A stretch of DNA of 64,000 nucleotides, taken from assembly GCF_051622035.1 (NCBI RefSeq), contig NC_135356.1:26194839-26258838 (forward strand), in the 5' to 3' direction. This document shows, one piece after another, positions 38,944 to 50,638 of the stretch (position 1 is the stretch's first letter; every line of letters starts with the position of its first letter). The translations under genes were made by a program, and so were the position numbers. This DNA comes from Arctopsyche grandis. Taxonomy: Eukaryota > Arthropoda > Insecta > Trichoptera > Hydropsychidae. The notes beneath the pieces are model-generated. The model was given only the letters and a program-made list of their open reading frames with translations, made no database searches and was not told the origin of the DNA.

Positions 38944-40762
38944 TCAATACTTATAATTTATCGTTTTTAGAGCGTGACAATCAATGGCAAGTTATACGTC
39001 GGCGGTGGCTTTTGCAGCATCATCGGTAATCGAATACGTCATCTCCTAAGTATGGAATCATTCGATCCTGTAGCCAACGTGTGGACTAGTTTTTCTGAGT
39101 TGCCGAGTGCGAGATCAGGAGCCGCACTTATTTTCTCTCAAAACAAACTGTTTCTCATAGGTGAGATTTTGTATATAGTATTACAGCAAATTTTTTCATA
39201 AAGGGTTTTAGAGTAGTCATAATTGATCCTTTTATCATGTGTTTCTTCTATACCATAAAATATCTAGATATTTCTGGATACTTTTTTTTATAAATAATAC
39301 TCGACTCATCATTCCTTTTGTGGGCAATAAATGAATAAATGAACATTCAAATTCCAGTATCGTACTGAGCTCCAAAAACACTACTAATCAACTTGAATTA
39401 ATCTTTTCTAAACAATACTTCAATAATATTATAATAATTCAAAAACATCCAATAAAAAATACAAATGCAAAAATTGCAAATAAAAATATAAAATATAAAA
39501 CATGGTTACAAACATTTTTCCACACATCTTTAAATATGCAATTTTTTCAACCACAAGTTCTTTTACACTGTTCATTGTCATCTCGATGTTTCTCCAAGCC
39601 ACACATCCCTTAATTACTTCCCATATCTTTTCAATTGGATTGAGTTCCAGCTGAAATTGGGGTGACCTTAGAGTCTATAACATACTTTTTCTGTCGACAT
39701 TTATGCTCCAATACTAATTTATAAAGCTCTGCGGGTCAAAATAAATATTTTTTTATGTCAACCACTGCTTTATAATATCTTTTTAGGAATCTAGGGTCAA
39801 AAATAAGATCCATTATCTATCACCCACAACAGAATTCGGTTCCAAATTTGGAATCAACTTTTCGGTTATCCATTTCTTATAATTGTCGAAGTTCATTTCA
39901 TGGTGATAATCTCCGGTTCTTTGATGACAGGCATTTGGAACAAAGCCTCGTTCTGTACCGGCGTGTACAATTATAAATCCTGCTCCTTTGGATGCCGGAT
40001 TTACATATAATGCCACTTTCCGAAGAATCTCTCCACGTCATTGACTTGTGTTGTGTGTTGAATGTATATACATATGTTTCATCGGTATACACGATTGGTC
40101 TACCTTCTGCTCTAAATCGAGCTATTGATCTTAAAAATGTGATTCTTTTATATACAATGCACATTTTCTCTTGTAACAATTTTCTGTCATCGGACATTTT
40201 TTTTCTGTCTGGACTGTGAAGAGTAGTGCGCTTGCCCGTAAACCCTATGGATTGTTTCATTTTTTCAATATCCCAGAACGCATTTATTATTTATAATTTC
40301 GAGAAAATCTCGGGAACTTTGTAACCACCGTCACTGTCAAGCCACGCGTCTACCAAGAAGCAAAAAAGGCGTGGATTCGTATCGGCAGACTAACGATATC
40401 TGTACACCCGGGCACGCACACTGTCTCAATTTTCTTCTCTCGTTGAACGAACTCTACATGTGGCCATTTTCAACACTACAGATATGAATTCCAGAGAATG
40501 AAATTAAATCGACAACTCTTATTTTACGTTTTTATTCATAATTACTCAAAAGTGCTATACTTTCTACCTTATACTATCTCTTTCTTCAATTTTTAATTTA
40601 ATCTTAATTGTTTTAGGGGGAACAGTTGCACAAAAATCTTTAGACGATGTCTGTGAGTATGATCCGAGATGTGAAGAATGGATAGCCCGTAAAAGTCTCA
40701 GCATTCCAAGGACCGGAGTGCAAGCATTAATATTGCCATACGACGTTATAGATTTTCAATAA
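36537..40762 (+). CDS. BACK-Kelch protein, copy B (KLHL-like, no BTB domain)
   Basis: Exons 36537-36626, 36703-36900, 37037-37201, 37483-37659, 38005-38168, 38234-38456, 38971-39160 and 40617-40762, giving 450 aa with all GT-AG introns. Same BACK domain and six Kelch blades as copy A. By direct comparison the coding sequences differ at 17 positions: six in exon 2, two in exon 3, two in exon 4, two in exon 5, one in exon 6 and four in exon 7. Only three are synonymous (TTT/TTC, GGG/GGC twice). Both copies are full length, so either could be expressed. Intron 7 holds the same DDE transposase relic. Poly(A) signals are at 40910-40920. Confidence 0.85.
37302..37373. repeat. (TA)n in intron 3 of Kelch B
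   Basis: TA tract at the same place as in copy A, with a different length. Confidence 0.9.
38871..38940. repeat. (TA)n in intron 6 of Kelch B
   Basis: Shorter than the copy A tract at the same place. It starts after ACATACACACA. Confidence 0.9.
39490..40290 (-). pseudogene. DDE transposase relic in intron 7 of Kelch B
   Basis: Same relic as 18110-18900: YTDETYVYTFN, HAGTERGFVPNA, NFDNYKKWITEKLIPNLEP and LNPIEKIWEVIKG. Here 39813-40016 reads through a stretch that is frameshifted in A. Shared stops show it was inactive before the A/B duplication. Confidence 0.7.
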
Positions 40763-41609
40763 TATTTTTGTAACAAGTATACAATACAGTAAGAAACTTA
40801 GAATATGCTATCCAAGTCTATAAGCTAATTGCCCTTCACATTTTAAATCTAAGTTCTGAGTGTATTAGTATTATAACATTAAAGCGTTTGGATAATTTTA
40901 ATAAAATAAAGAATGTATGACCGAAAAATGTAGAAAGTAATAATGCGATTTTTGAACGTAAGCGGTGAGGACGGATGAGTATTATGAATGTATTACGTAA
41001 TATTATGCTAAGCATATTTAACATAACAGAATACATATTTTGTTTCTAACATTCCAAAGTAAGGCCCATCCAAGATAAGACCCTCCCAAGAAATTTTTCT
41101 GTAGAATGATTGGTCCATCTTCTTTTAAATAAACATAGCTTAAGATTTTTGATCTACGGGACTACTGATGCCACCGTAAAATTTAACATACATTTATGAT
41201 TCCATATTTACCATTAAGTTTTTAGTCATAATGTTTCATATTGATATGATTCAATGACATCTTCACTCTTATTATATTGATGTTGTTATTCTTATTTAAT
41301 ATTTGCTTGCTATTGTATTCAAGTGAGTGTTACATGCAATAAGCAATTTAAAAAATTAAGACTTTATAGGTAAGACCTATACAAGGTGATGTTATCTTGT
41401 AAAATCTTTAAACTATCGAAATAAAAATACTTTTCTTGAATTAATGAGTTTTATTTAAAATTTGATTATAACAAGATATGTATCTCTACTGCGGTGACTA
41501 GCTACATTTAGGATGTTCATAATAAAGCTGACCGGAAAAGTCTTTATTAGGCCGTATCGAAAGACACGAATTTTGGATTTTCATTGATGGAACTGGTGGA
41601 AAACGTGCG

Positions 41610-42214
41610 TCAAGAAAACGTAAAATCAAAATTTTCATCGTTTATCTCAACAATAATTTTGATAAAGTCGGTAGATACATATTGTAGCTGTCGACCTGAA
41701 ATCAATCCACATGATTGTAAATTACATTAATTATATGATTTATAATATTGTAAATAGATATGAAATGGGCTTACTGTTCGGTTGGTCTGGATGTAGCAAC
41801 ATTTGCAAGAGGCCAACAACAGACTCTAATCTGATCGTCCAATTGGCCAGACATCGGGAGGATCGCCAATCCACATAAAAGTAAAGTGTTATATGTATAA
41901 ATATAAAGTGCTTCGTATATAGCCATATATAAATGTACATAAAAAAACCGGATTGACTTACGATTCGGCCACTCACTAGAAGTGCGGCGAAATTTCCAGA
42001 GACCGAGTTGATAAGATCGTGTGGCGAAGTTTCAGCGTGCGAATTCGTCAATTCTGTCGTGTAAACCTAGAATACATATTTTCTGTCTAGATGTATTTAC
42101 TATGATGGCAACCTGATGGTGTGTTTTACTCATCGCGTTCTCTTTTGGACTCTTTGCATACAAGTGTCGAAGGAATTTCCATGGCAAGAAAGAAGATGAA
42201 GACATCTTATGCAA
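41610..42214 (-). CDS. Small unidentified spliced host gene, copy B
   Basis: Same structure as 20217-20820: start near 42214 (MSSSSFLPWKFLRHLYAKSP), middle HDLINSVSGNFAALLVSG, then LESVVGLLQMLLHPDQPN ending at donor 41775, and a last exon 41610-41695 (RQLQYVSTDFIKIFVEIND, stop). In B the middle and third segments are in one open frame without splicing, while in A a length change breaks it. This suggests a real intron there or decay in A. Function unknown. Confidence 0.4.
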
Positions 42215-42224
42215 TTATTATTAT

Positions 42225-42998
42225 TAAAATACTAATTCACTTTCACTCCACCACGAGCCTATAAACGTCAAACGTAAACTGTCACTTTGACATTTCTGCA
42301 CAGATATACTAGTAATATCCACAAATCCGACCATTATTTTCTCACTATATTTTTATTTTGCCATTATAAATAGACAATCAACATTGTTTGCAATGATTTG
42401 ATAATTTTTAGTACGGATATTTGTTTAATTGAAATTGTGGTGGCTCTACGATATGGTCGAGGGTAATTGGATTATTAGTTACATTGCGATGGTCACAAAG
42501 ACAATTTTTGCTATGAAACCGCAAATGTGGAATATTTGGCATTCGAGTTTTCGTTAGTATGATGGACTTTTCGGCTGCCAGATGTTCCGTAATAGAGATT
42601 TAAGTGACTTTTGGGGGAGCGCTTTGTGACCAATGATCACCCAACCATGGTGGAGTTTCGGTCACCATCCTGCGAGTTGGGACTAACTCGGCCATGTTGG
42701 TTCGTTGCTCCTTTACTTTCGATAAAAGCCGAGTTTACAGACGAGGTGGACCTTCTCGGCTCACTTGCCGCTGGTAGTGGACCCGCTGGCCACTGTCATT
42801 GGCTGCTGTGTGAGAGTACTCGAGTATTGCCGTGCCGTGATTAAAACGGTGCGCAATTATTATACGTACCTATACAGTTTATTTACAACAAGACATTTAC
42901 CGATATACTTATTACGTTTAAAATTATCATAAAACGAAAAATGACGCCTTTTGAACTAAGCATCTTTTTAAATTCAAATTATAAAAATAAAAATATTG
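42225..42998. other. Intergenic, block-shared
   Basis: Near-identical to 20830-21607. No gene recognised. Confidence 0.4.
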
Positions 42999-43474
42999 TT
43001 ATGGGGACTGGCTAGAGTTGTGATGTATCTCATAACCAGCCACCATGTTGTTTTGAGACAGATTCGTCTGTGTGGATCTGACGTGTCCAGTAGTGGAAAT
43101 ACGGTTGTATGTTTGAATAAATTGTAGGCGAGGGTATGGATGTTGACCGTATCCCGGCCAAACGAAACACGGTTTGTTTTGTTGAAATAAATTGTTTTAT
43201 TATATAAGTAGTTGTACAGACTCCAGGGATGTTCAACTCGAGAGCACCCCGGAAGTCGGTTTCGTAGAAGCTCGTGGTAAGCGTGGGCGGGGCTGGTTTC
43301 CTCCAAGGGATCTACAGGTCGTCGTCTGCGGTCTGGTCTCTGCTGCTGTCGGCTCGGCTCGATGTATATCTCTCTCTCTCTCGTACAGTGTGCGTAAGTG
43401 AGGGTGATACGGGACAAAGGCGGGAAATTGAATAGTAATGAAAACAGGTTATAATTCTGTTTGTATGGTAACTG

Positions 43475-43559
<85 letters not shown>

Positions 43560-43984
43560 CAGAGATCAAGCAGGGGGCAAAAAAGGGGGGGGGGGAGTCC
43601 GACTTGAAATTAGCGCGCACGTGTTCAAGAGGTTATGATAACCTCACTCAACCACGTGGCTACGTGATCTGACTTCGACGAAGAAAGACCAGGATTTCCT
43701 CACTTCTCACCGGACGTATACTGAAGCTGTACTTCCAGTATCGTCTGCCGATCCAGGCTGAGCTGATCGGGACTCGGTGGTGGGAACAAACTCGGTAGCG
43801 AACAGAGATGTTCACTCGACCGAAGCGGAAAACGAATAGCAGGCGGGGACGCGCGCTCGGCGCCGATCTCCCTCCAAAACGGCTCCTTTGGTCGTAACGC
43901 CACGAAAGCTGACCATGAAGACTTGGTCGGAACAGTAGTTATGGGTATACAAGTGTATAAATGGTTATGTTGATGAAGCGGATA
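42999..43984 (-). mobile_element. LTR-like remnant, block B, split by a solo LTR
   Basis: 42999-43212 and 43940-43984 together match 1515-1875. The middle is the solo LTR at 43213-43934. Related to the LTRs at 48618 and 50639. Confidence 0.45.
43213..43934 (-). mobile_element. Solo LTR, 722 bp, with 5-bp target duplication
   Basis: On the minus strand it begins TGTTCCGACCAAG and ends CTGTACA, flanked by GTAGT on the + strand at both sides (43208-43212 and 43935-43939). TG...CA ends and a 5-bp duplication identify an LTR. Copy 0 at 1848 lacks it, giving the empty site. It holds a TA tract (43482-43555) and a G run (43585-43596). No internal region remains, so it arose by LTR-LTR recombination. 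Confidence 0.8.
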
Positions 43985-44370
43985 TGTTCTGGAAGTTTCT
44001 CGAAGTGGCTGGAATCGACTAAGCCCACTTTAAAGGTCAAGGAATTTGACCCTTAAAGCCCTCAACATGAGGCCACCCCCCCCCCCCCCCCCAACGAATA
44101 CAGTCTAAGAGACCCTTTCGTCGGAGAACGAGACGGTTGTTCATGAATATCGCACAAGAACAACCGCACATCACTGTTCTAATAAAAAAACCGCACTGTA
44201 TATAACCAAGTAGAAAATAAACAACAACGCATGAACACATAAAGCGCGCATGCGTTAGGAAAAAATACCTGAAATGCGCCGTGCGAAAGCACGCACACCT
44301 CAAGTAAAAATACATGTATGTATGTATGTTTATGTGTGCATAAGCACGCACACACACACGCCCACGCCCA

Positions 44371-44423
<53 letters not shown>

Positions 44424-44595
44424 CACAAATACATATATACACTTAAACAGCAAACGCACACTCACACACACACATACATTCACAGAATAAAAAAAAATAA
44501 AAATCAACTCATAAATGCTTTTGCAATCAAGTGGAGTAGTAACATTCAGGGGAACACAGCTTCCCAAAGCATTCCGCGAAGTTTTCGAAAGCTCT
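43985..44595 (-). mobile_element. R1-like LINE copy B, 3' untranslated part
   Basis: Equivalent to 1876-2495 and 21784-22315, with a C run at 44077-44092 and a CA tract at 44340-44480. Confidence 0.7.
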
Positions 44596-45860
44596 AAACG
44601 ATGCTTTATTCATTATTAGATCCCCATGATGCAGGGGGCCAATGAGAGAACCCCTGATGCTGTCCAGCAAAACCCTCCTCTCAGTCTCCGTCCCAGGAGA
44701 GGACCACAGAATGTGATCTGCATCCTGCTCCGGAAAAGAACACGGACAAAAGGACTCAGATACCAAGCCCATAGATGCGAGCTTGCCGTTAAAGTGGCCA
44801 TGACCAGTCAAAAATTGACTGGTCCAAAACTGGGCGATAGCAAATCACGCTCAAGGCGCGAAGTGACCCTCAGAAAAAACAAATCTACCTTTGGAGGAAC
44901 AATCCCATCTAAGTTGCCAAGCCAAAATAGCACAATTTAAAATATCAGACTTCAAACTTCGCCAGAATTGTGGGTCATCGCACTGTGATTGATAAGGAGT
45001 ACGGAAAAGGACACCCGAGACGGTAGCATCTAACCTAAGAACGAAGTTTTTCCCGAGCAGCTCTTATTTGGACGATCAAGTCAAGTGGCAATGTACCCGC
45101 AAGAATCTGTAGTGAGTCTGTAGACGCAGTGCGATAAGCCTGGGTAAGAGCGATCAGAGGAAAACGCTGACCACTATTTAATGTACGACAGACCGTCTTT
45201 AATTCGACACGATTACTCCAAATGCTAGATGCATACGTGAAAGAGTTCACAAACACAGCATCGAACACCAAGCGTTTGTCATGAAAACCTAAATCCCATG
45301 AGCGACCACAGAGACCACCAATACGACCAAAGGAAACCTTAGCTTTATCTAATGTTCTCCCAATATGACCATTGAATGAAAGCCTGACATCGAGAACAAC
45401 ACCCAAATAAGTGGACTCATTGACAAATTTGATCTTACAGTCTCTGAGGTTGATATTAGGGGCTCTAACAAGAGAACCCTTTGTTAATAAGCACTTGGAC
45501 TTAGAGGGCGAGAAAGAAAGTTTGTTAATTATGGCCCAATTGTCTAGAAGGTGAAGTGCCGCAGTAGCTTTCAATTCCAGCTCAACACGGGACTTTGCGT
45601 GCGTTAATAACACGATGTCATCAGCGTACGCAACCAACCTGCAACCCTCCGGTAAATTGATTGTAAAAAGGTCATTGACGAGAATGTTCCAAAGGATAGG
45701 TCCCCAAACGGAGCCCTGTGGACATCCAATAGAGAGATCCCTGAAACTAACCTGTCCACCGAGTTCGAAAACCAATTTCCTATCCGACAAGTAACTCTGC
45801 AGTAAGCATAGTTAATTCGGATGCAGTCCCAGCAGACGCAACTTGATCAATAGCATGGGC
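44596..45860 (-). pseudogene. R1-like LINE ORF2, reverse transcriptase C-half and C-terminal Cys domain
   Basis: 45035-45790 encodes GCPQGSVWGPILWNILVNDL, RLVAYADDIVLLTHAK (catalytic YADD intact) and FSPSKSKCLLTKG. 44527-44811 encodes TGHGHFNGKLASMGL and FCPCSFPEQDADHILW, the R1-type C-terminal cluster, in another frame. Frame breaks at about 44830-45035 and 45800-45860 make it a pseudogene. Confidence 0.8.
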
Positions 45861-46980
45861 CATCAGGCATTATTAAACGCTCCAGCAACGTCCAACAAAA
45901 CAACAACTACATACTTGGATAGAGCGTCCAAAGACTCCCTCAAGACACAGCGAATTGCATCAACAGTAGACTTGCCCGATCTTAATCCAAATTGACCATT
46001 GGGTAAAACAGAGTTATCGTCAATGAAACTACTGAGCCGACTCGAAATTAGCCTCTCTAGGACCTTCCCAAAAATAGGTAACAAACTGATTGGGCGATAA
46101 GCCTTAGGGTCACTAGCTAGTCTGTCAGTATTATGCTTCTTAATAACAATCAATTTCCCAACCTTCCAGCAACTAGGGAAGGTTCCAAATTTAAAACAAT
46201 TCCTATAAACATTGAGAAGTTCAAAACTACCCACCGACCAAACGGCTCTGGCAATATCTCCGCCTATCATATCAACTCCAGGAGCTTTACCCCGACCTAG
46301 GCTATTAAAAATCGCACTGACTTCCTCCGAAGTCGGAAGGTCTTCATAGCAACTAAGTTCAGTAACATAAGAAGCAAAATTACGGATACGAACGTGAGCA
46401 GGTAGATCATTATCAAAGCGATCAACAGGGATAAGTGCATTCACAAGGTTATTTACCGCTTGACTACTAGATAAAGCAAGGTGACCATCAAGAGGACTAC
46501 GAACTACACACATAATAAAAGCGGAGTCCCTAGCGATGGCCTTATGCGCTGGACCCCAAGGTCCCGACCCTGCTTGCGAGTTAACAAAATTCTCCCAAGC
46601 TTTTTTTTTGGACAGCTAATTTTGACGCTTAAAAAGTGCAGAAGCTCTTCTAACCTCGATACCGAGGGGCATTAACAAATCTGGACCAACACCACGACGC
46701 TTAGCCGAGCGTAATTTACGTGTAGCCCTTTTGACGAAGGATTTAAGGGATGCAAGGTAGTCATTCCACCAAGGAGTAGAGCGCCTACCTACAGCACCAA
46801 CTCTACCAAAGACATCTTGTGCCATATTAATAGTAGCAAGGTTAATTACAGAAGCACACAAATCGGAAGCACAGAAATCATGGCAACTGTTTTAAGCAGA
46901 ATGACCGTCAAAGAAATTAAAGAGACGAGATTTGAAATTTATCCACGATAGATTTGTGCCGTTACGAAAAGGTATGGGCA
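45861..46980 (-). pseudogene. R1-like LINE ORF2, RT N-half and linker
   Basis: 45863-46513 encodes LGRGKAPGVDMIGGDIARA, KAYRPISLLPIFGKVLERLI and LRSGKSTVDAIRCVLRES, then VVVVLLDVAGAFNN, the RT fingers and first catalytic Asp. 46616-46861 is the linker (RRSTPWWNDYLASLKSFVKR), typical between endonuclease and RT in this clade. Confidence 0.8.
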
Positions 46981-47004
46981 AACCAGACACATAATTAATA
47001 GGAC

Positions 47005-47497
47005 TGTAGAGATATAGCACGACTTGTGATATCACCATTTCCCTCATCGAACTTAATCTGTACAAATGACATCATCGTGTCCTCTTCTCGTACACGAAAG
47101 TTAGCCGTGGCCGAAATACTTCGTCCAGCTTACCCATAAAGGCGGTTCGACTCGCTCCAGATACGCAATCACGAGTACACGGGAAATCCCAAGGAGCTGC
47201 GCAACTACGCATCGAGCATCGAACACAAAGGAAGACCTCGACCCCGTCGGAATCTTCCAGAACGTGATCTCACCAGCCCAGCTACGCGTTGCTCAAGCAA
47301 CACCTTTATAAACCAGTGCATCGTCCCCAGATGCCAGTGAGCTTCAGGAACTCGACCTAGCTCGTTCCAGTGAATCCTTTACCTACTTCGCTGTACATAC
47401 AAATACACCTGTATCAATCGAGTAATAAAGATCCTCTTCAAAATTCAACTGAATTTCCATAGGCTGGGAAATGGTCCCAAAACCTTCAACCCCCCTA
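47005..47497 (+). mobile_element. Solo LTR-like insertion, about 493 bp, in the LINE
   Basis: Begins TGTAGAGATATAG and ends CCCCCCTA, flanked by TAGGAC on both sides (46999-47004 and 47498-47503; the duplication can be read as 5-7 bp). It has GAGTAATAAAG, a poly(A) signal, at about 47425. The uninterrupted LINE sequence is seen in copy 1 around 5912. Orientation is inferred from the poly(A) signal. Confidence 0.65.
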
Positions 47498-47503
47498 TAG
47501 GAC

Positions 47504-47891
47504 AATCAAAATTTACATCGAAAGTAATTAAGTTATGGTCACTCTTATATACGGTTATACGAAAGTAATTAAGTTTCTCCCGAATGAACCCTCCAATTTT
47601 TCATATCACCTGCATCTAAGCCCAAAGACAAAGTGACTTCAATATAAGAAGAGCCAGCAGGACGTACAAACGTCGGGATATCATCTCTGTTGTTGTGGAT
47701 ATATATATCGTTTTGACAAATAAAGTATTCAAGGGTGCTACCCCAAACGCATCTCCTCCTGTCATTTGTGGGGCAAGGATCCCAAAGTAGAGAGTAAGAA
47801 TTAAAATCGCCACCAATGATGATCTTTTTAGAAGTAGGTAGCAGATGACACAGAATATTATCTAATGTCTGAATATCATTGAAGTACAATG
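47504..47891 (-). pseudogene. R1-like LINE endonuclease, C-terminal part
   Basis: Encodes KKIIIGGDFNSYSLLWDP, with the GDFN catalytic motif, and then DDIPTFVRPAGSSYIEVTLS. Copy 1 has the same at 5925-6182. Just after it a 35-base stretch (GAAAGTAATTAAGTT) is duplicated around 47518-47575, which breaks the frame. Confidence 0.75.
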
Positions 47892-48221
47892 TATAGAATA
47901 GTCATTCCTAACAAAAGTATCGCTTAAAAGCGAGCCATCGAAGAGAGAGACGGAAAGTCAGAAGAGAGGCAAAAGAGTGAGGAAAAAAAATTCGTGGAAG
48001 TGATCGTCCCTTATCGTCCCTTGACGTTCAGGGACGCACGGGCACATACAGATGTTCGGACTAATACTACCACACAATTTCACTAGTAGAGCCTATTTCA
48101 AAGAGATCCTACTGCTACAGAGATTAACAATCAACTGAGCAAAACAGCCGAAATCTCCGTTTGAACGGAGTTTTTGTAGCAACATTTTTGTAAGCTAAGA
48201 GCGCTTCTATCCATTCTACTT
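47892..48221. mobile_element. Unclassified 330-bp insertion in LINE endonuclease
   Basis: It separates the two halves of the endonuclease and is flanked by CAATG on both sides (47887-47891 and 48222-48226). Its ends, GTATAGAATA and TCCATTCTAC, are weakly inverted. It has no coding sequence. The class is unknown; a short LTR or a TIR element is possible. Confidence 0.4.
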
Positions 48222-48617
48222 CAATGCTGAATATGGATATCAACAGGGATGGATGGTTGGGAATAAGAAGAAACAGAATAAAAAGAAGATCCATTGAGAG
48301 ACAGATCTACACAAACACAATGTGATCCAGACAAGTGGTCTAAGGAGAGAAGAGAGATATTAGGAGAAAACAAAGCAACAGCTGCCCAAGGGTACTTCGA
48401 AGATTTGTGTCCAGTGACACCACGAACGTGTCGCCCCAGACCACGAATATTATCCTCAGTAGAATAAGGCTCCTGGATGAGCAAAATATCAATATGATAA
48501 TCCAAACATACCTGCGAGATAAGTGCTGTAGCCGCACGAGATCTTCGCAAGTTAATTTGCCCGAAATTAAAATTGTAATTATGCGCCATAGTCAGTACGA
48601 GCATTCTCCATATCCAT
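48222..48617 (-). pseudogene. R1-like LINE ORF2 start and endonuclease N-terminal part
   Basis: Starts MAHNYNFNFGQINLRRSRAA and continues CLDYHIDILLIQEPYSTED, with the endonuclease Asn and Glu motifs, then SKYPWAAVALFSPNISLL. The ORF2 ATG overlaps the ORF1 stop in a shifted frame. The LTR element has inserted 24 bases upstream of that overlap. Confidence 0.8.
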
Positions 48618-49380
48618 TATGGGGATCTAGTCTTGTTGTGAAGGTCTTCTTCACCACCAGTCCGCCATGTATTATAGACAGGTTCGTCTGTGTTCGGTAT
48701 TAATACAGCTGTATGTTGAATGTGGTATTTATTTGGTAGTAACACGTATACACAAGTATGGTTAATTGTTGGTAAAAGTGTTTCGTTCAGTGGTCTCTGG
48801 ATATGGTAGAGTGTCGCTGGCTCGGCATTCAGCTATGTTCAGAAGGTCTCTGGATGCGGCAGTGTGTTGCTGGCTCGTTGTTCGGCTATGTTCGGAAGGT
48901 CTCTGGATACGGCAGTGTGTTGCTGGCTCGTCCGGCTGGTTGATCTTCCAAGTCCGCGTAGTGTAGTGGTGGCTGGTCAGGAGCTGTATGTCGACGCTTG
49001 CTGCTGTGGGTCGACTGGGGTTGTTTGGGTTGTACCTCCTTTTATATTGTTTCTGGAATGCTTGGTGGAAGTGGTTGTTGATGCGTACGTGCATTTGGTT
49101 GTTGATGCGTACGAGCATTTAGTTGTTGATGCGTACGAGAGGAATTTGCTTTTGTCGAGGCGTAGAATTTTCTGGAATGCTTGGCGCTGTTCCGCTCGAT
49201 GTATTTTAATGGTGGCGGCGTGTTTCGACCGTTTTGGTTCCACTCGACTGGTAGGGGCGTTCCGCTTGAGTTTAATATAATGACTGCAGGTGTGCGACGT
49301 CTGGTTTTCGGGAATGTAGTTTGTTGTTGCGGAATATTCTCGAATGTTTCGATGACGATGACGACGACGAGATTCCTACA
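48618..49380 (-). repeat. 3' LTR of the non-autonomous element
   Basis: On the minus strand it starts TGTAGGAATCTCG and ends GACTAGATCCCCATA. TATAAAAG is at 49039-49046 and AATAAA at 48728-48733, spaced as promoter and poly(A) site. Confidence 0.88.
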
Positions 49381-50638
49381 TGGCTCTCCGGTGAGTGTTA
49401 GCGATGTGTGTGATTTTGTGGGAATCTTGATGTGTTGGAGTCTATTGACTCGATGGCGTCGTTGTTTGTCCGGTTGTGCTGGAGAAAGTTGTCTCGACAG
49501 CGGTTCTTGTGTTGCATGCCGGTCCAAGTCTTGTTCTCTACCAGGTTGCTTATTTTGGGCGAGCTGCGTTGGTAGTGAAGGTTTGTGATGGCTTGGATGG
49601 TGCTGTTGTGCAGGCTGCTGTGTTCTGCGTGGAGTCATTCGCGTGACTGTTTTGCTGGTTGTGCTGGAGTTAGTTGTCTCGGCAGCGGGTCTTGCGTGAA
49701 GAACGTTGGTTGACGAAGTGCGTTGAGTGCTGGTCTTCGTTGGTTGTGCTGGAGTTGGTTGTCTCGACAGCGGATCTTGCTGTTGTGGGTCGACTGGCGT
49801 TGTTGTGCAGGCGTTGTGCTGATTGTGCTGGAGTTAGTTGTCTCGACAGCGGCTGTGTTGTGTTGGAGCTAGTTGGCTCAGTGGCGATTTGTTTCGCCGG
49901 TTGTGCTGGAGTGGGTTGACTCAACAGCGGGTTGTGTTGGTAGCTGGTCCATATGTACTTTCACACCATGTTACTGTTGCGGTCGTTACAATGGTAGTGA
50001 AGGTTTGTGTCGGTCTGGACGGTGCTGTTGTGCAGGCTGCGGCGTCCTGCATGGGCTCATCGAGGTGATGACTCATCGAAGGTGTGATGAGCGGTGCTGG
50101 CGGATCAACAGTAGTGGATCCATTTGGTTGTTGTCTCCGGGTTGCGTCTTGTTGTGGCGAAAGCTGCGGAGTTGTTTGACATGGTCACTAGTTGTGGGAA
50201 CATGTAGCGGACTGCGTTTGAAGTCTGCGTTGAGGGTTGCGTTGTAGACTGCGTTGAAGGCTGCGGTTGCGTGAAGTCTGCGGTTGCTATGTAGGCTGCG
50301 ATGTGGGCTGCTATGTAGGCTGCGATGTGGGCTGCTATGTAGGCTGCGATGTGGGCTGCTATGTAGGCTGCGATGTGGGCTGCTATGCAGGCTGGGATGT
50401 AGGCTGCTATGTAGGCTGCGATGTGGGCTGCTATGTTGTCTGCGCTGTTGACTGCTGTCGTGGCGGCTGTTGGTTATTGTGGAGGCTGCACTGTGGGCTG
50501 CCGTGTTGACTGCGCTGTTGACTGCTATGAAGGCTGCGTAGTTCAAAGATGGGGTCACCAATGTAGGCGGGGTACATGTGTGTTGACAGCGCTGTGGGCT
50601 GCTGTGAAGGCTGCGTAGATCACGTCGGGGTCACCAGT
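49381..50638 (-). other. Internal region: simple-repeat reading frames, no retroviral-type genes
   Basis: The minus strand is open at 50073-50561 (162 codons, starting 78 bases after the primer site) with repeats of HSSPHRSL. It is also open at 49670-49924 and, running into the LTR, at 49042-49638, both with repeats like SRQLTPAQ. The DNA repeats are a 24-bp unit GGCTGCTATGTAGGCTGCGA (first 20 bases) at 50280-50440 and a unit with GTGCTGGAGTTAGTTGTCTC at 49470-49920. Whether any peptide is made is unknown. Confidence 0.6.
50619..50636 (-). promoter_or_regulatory. tRNA primer-binding site
   Basis: On the minus strand TGGTGACCCCGACGTG follows the 5' LTR after 2 bases (AC). TGG at this place is the complement of a tRNA 3' CCA. 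This sets the element's orientation. Confidence 0.7.
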
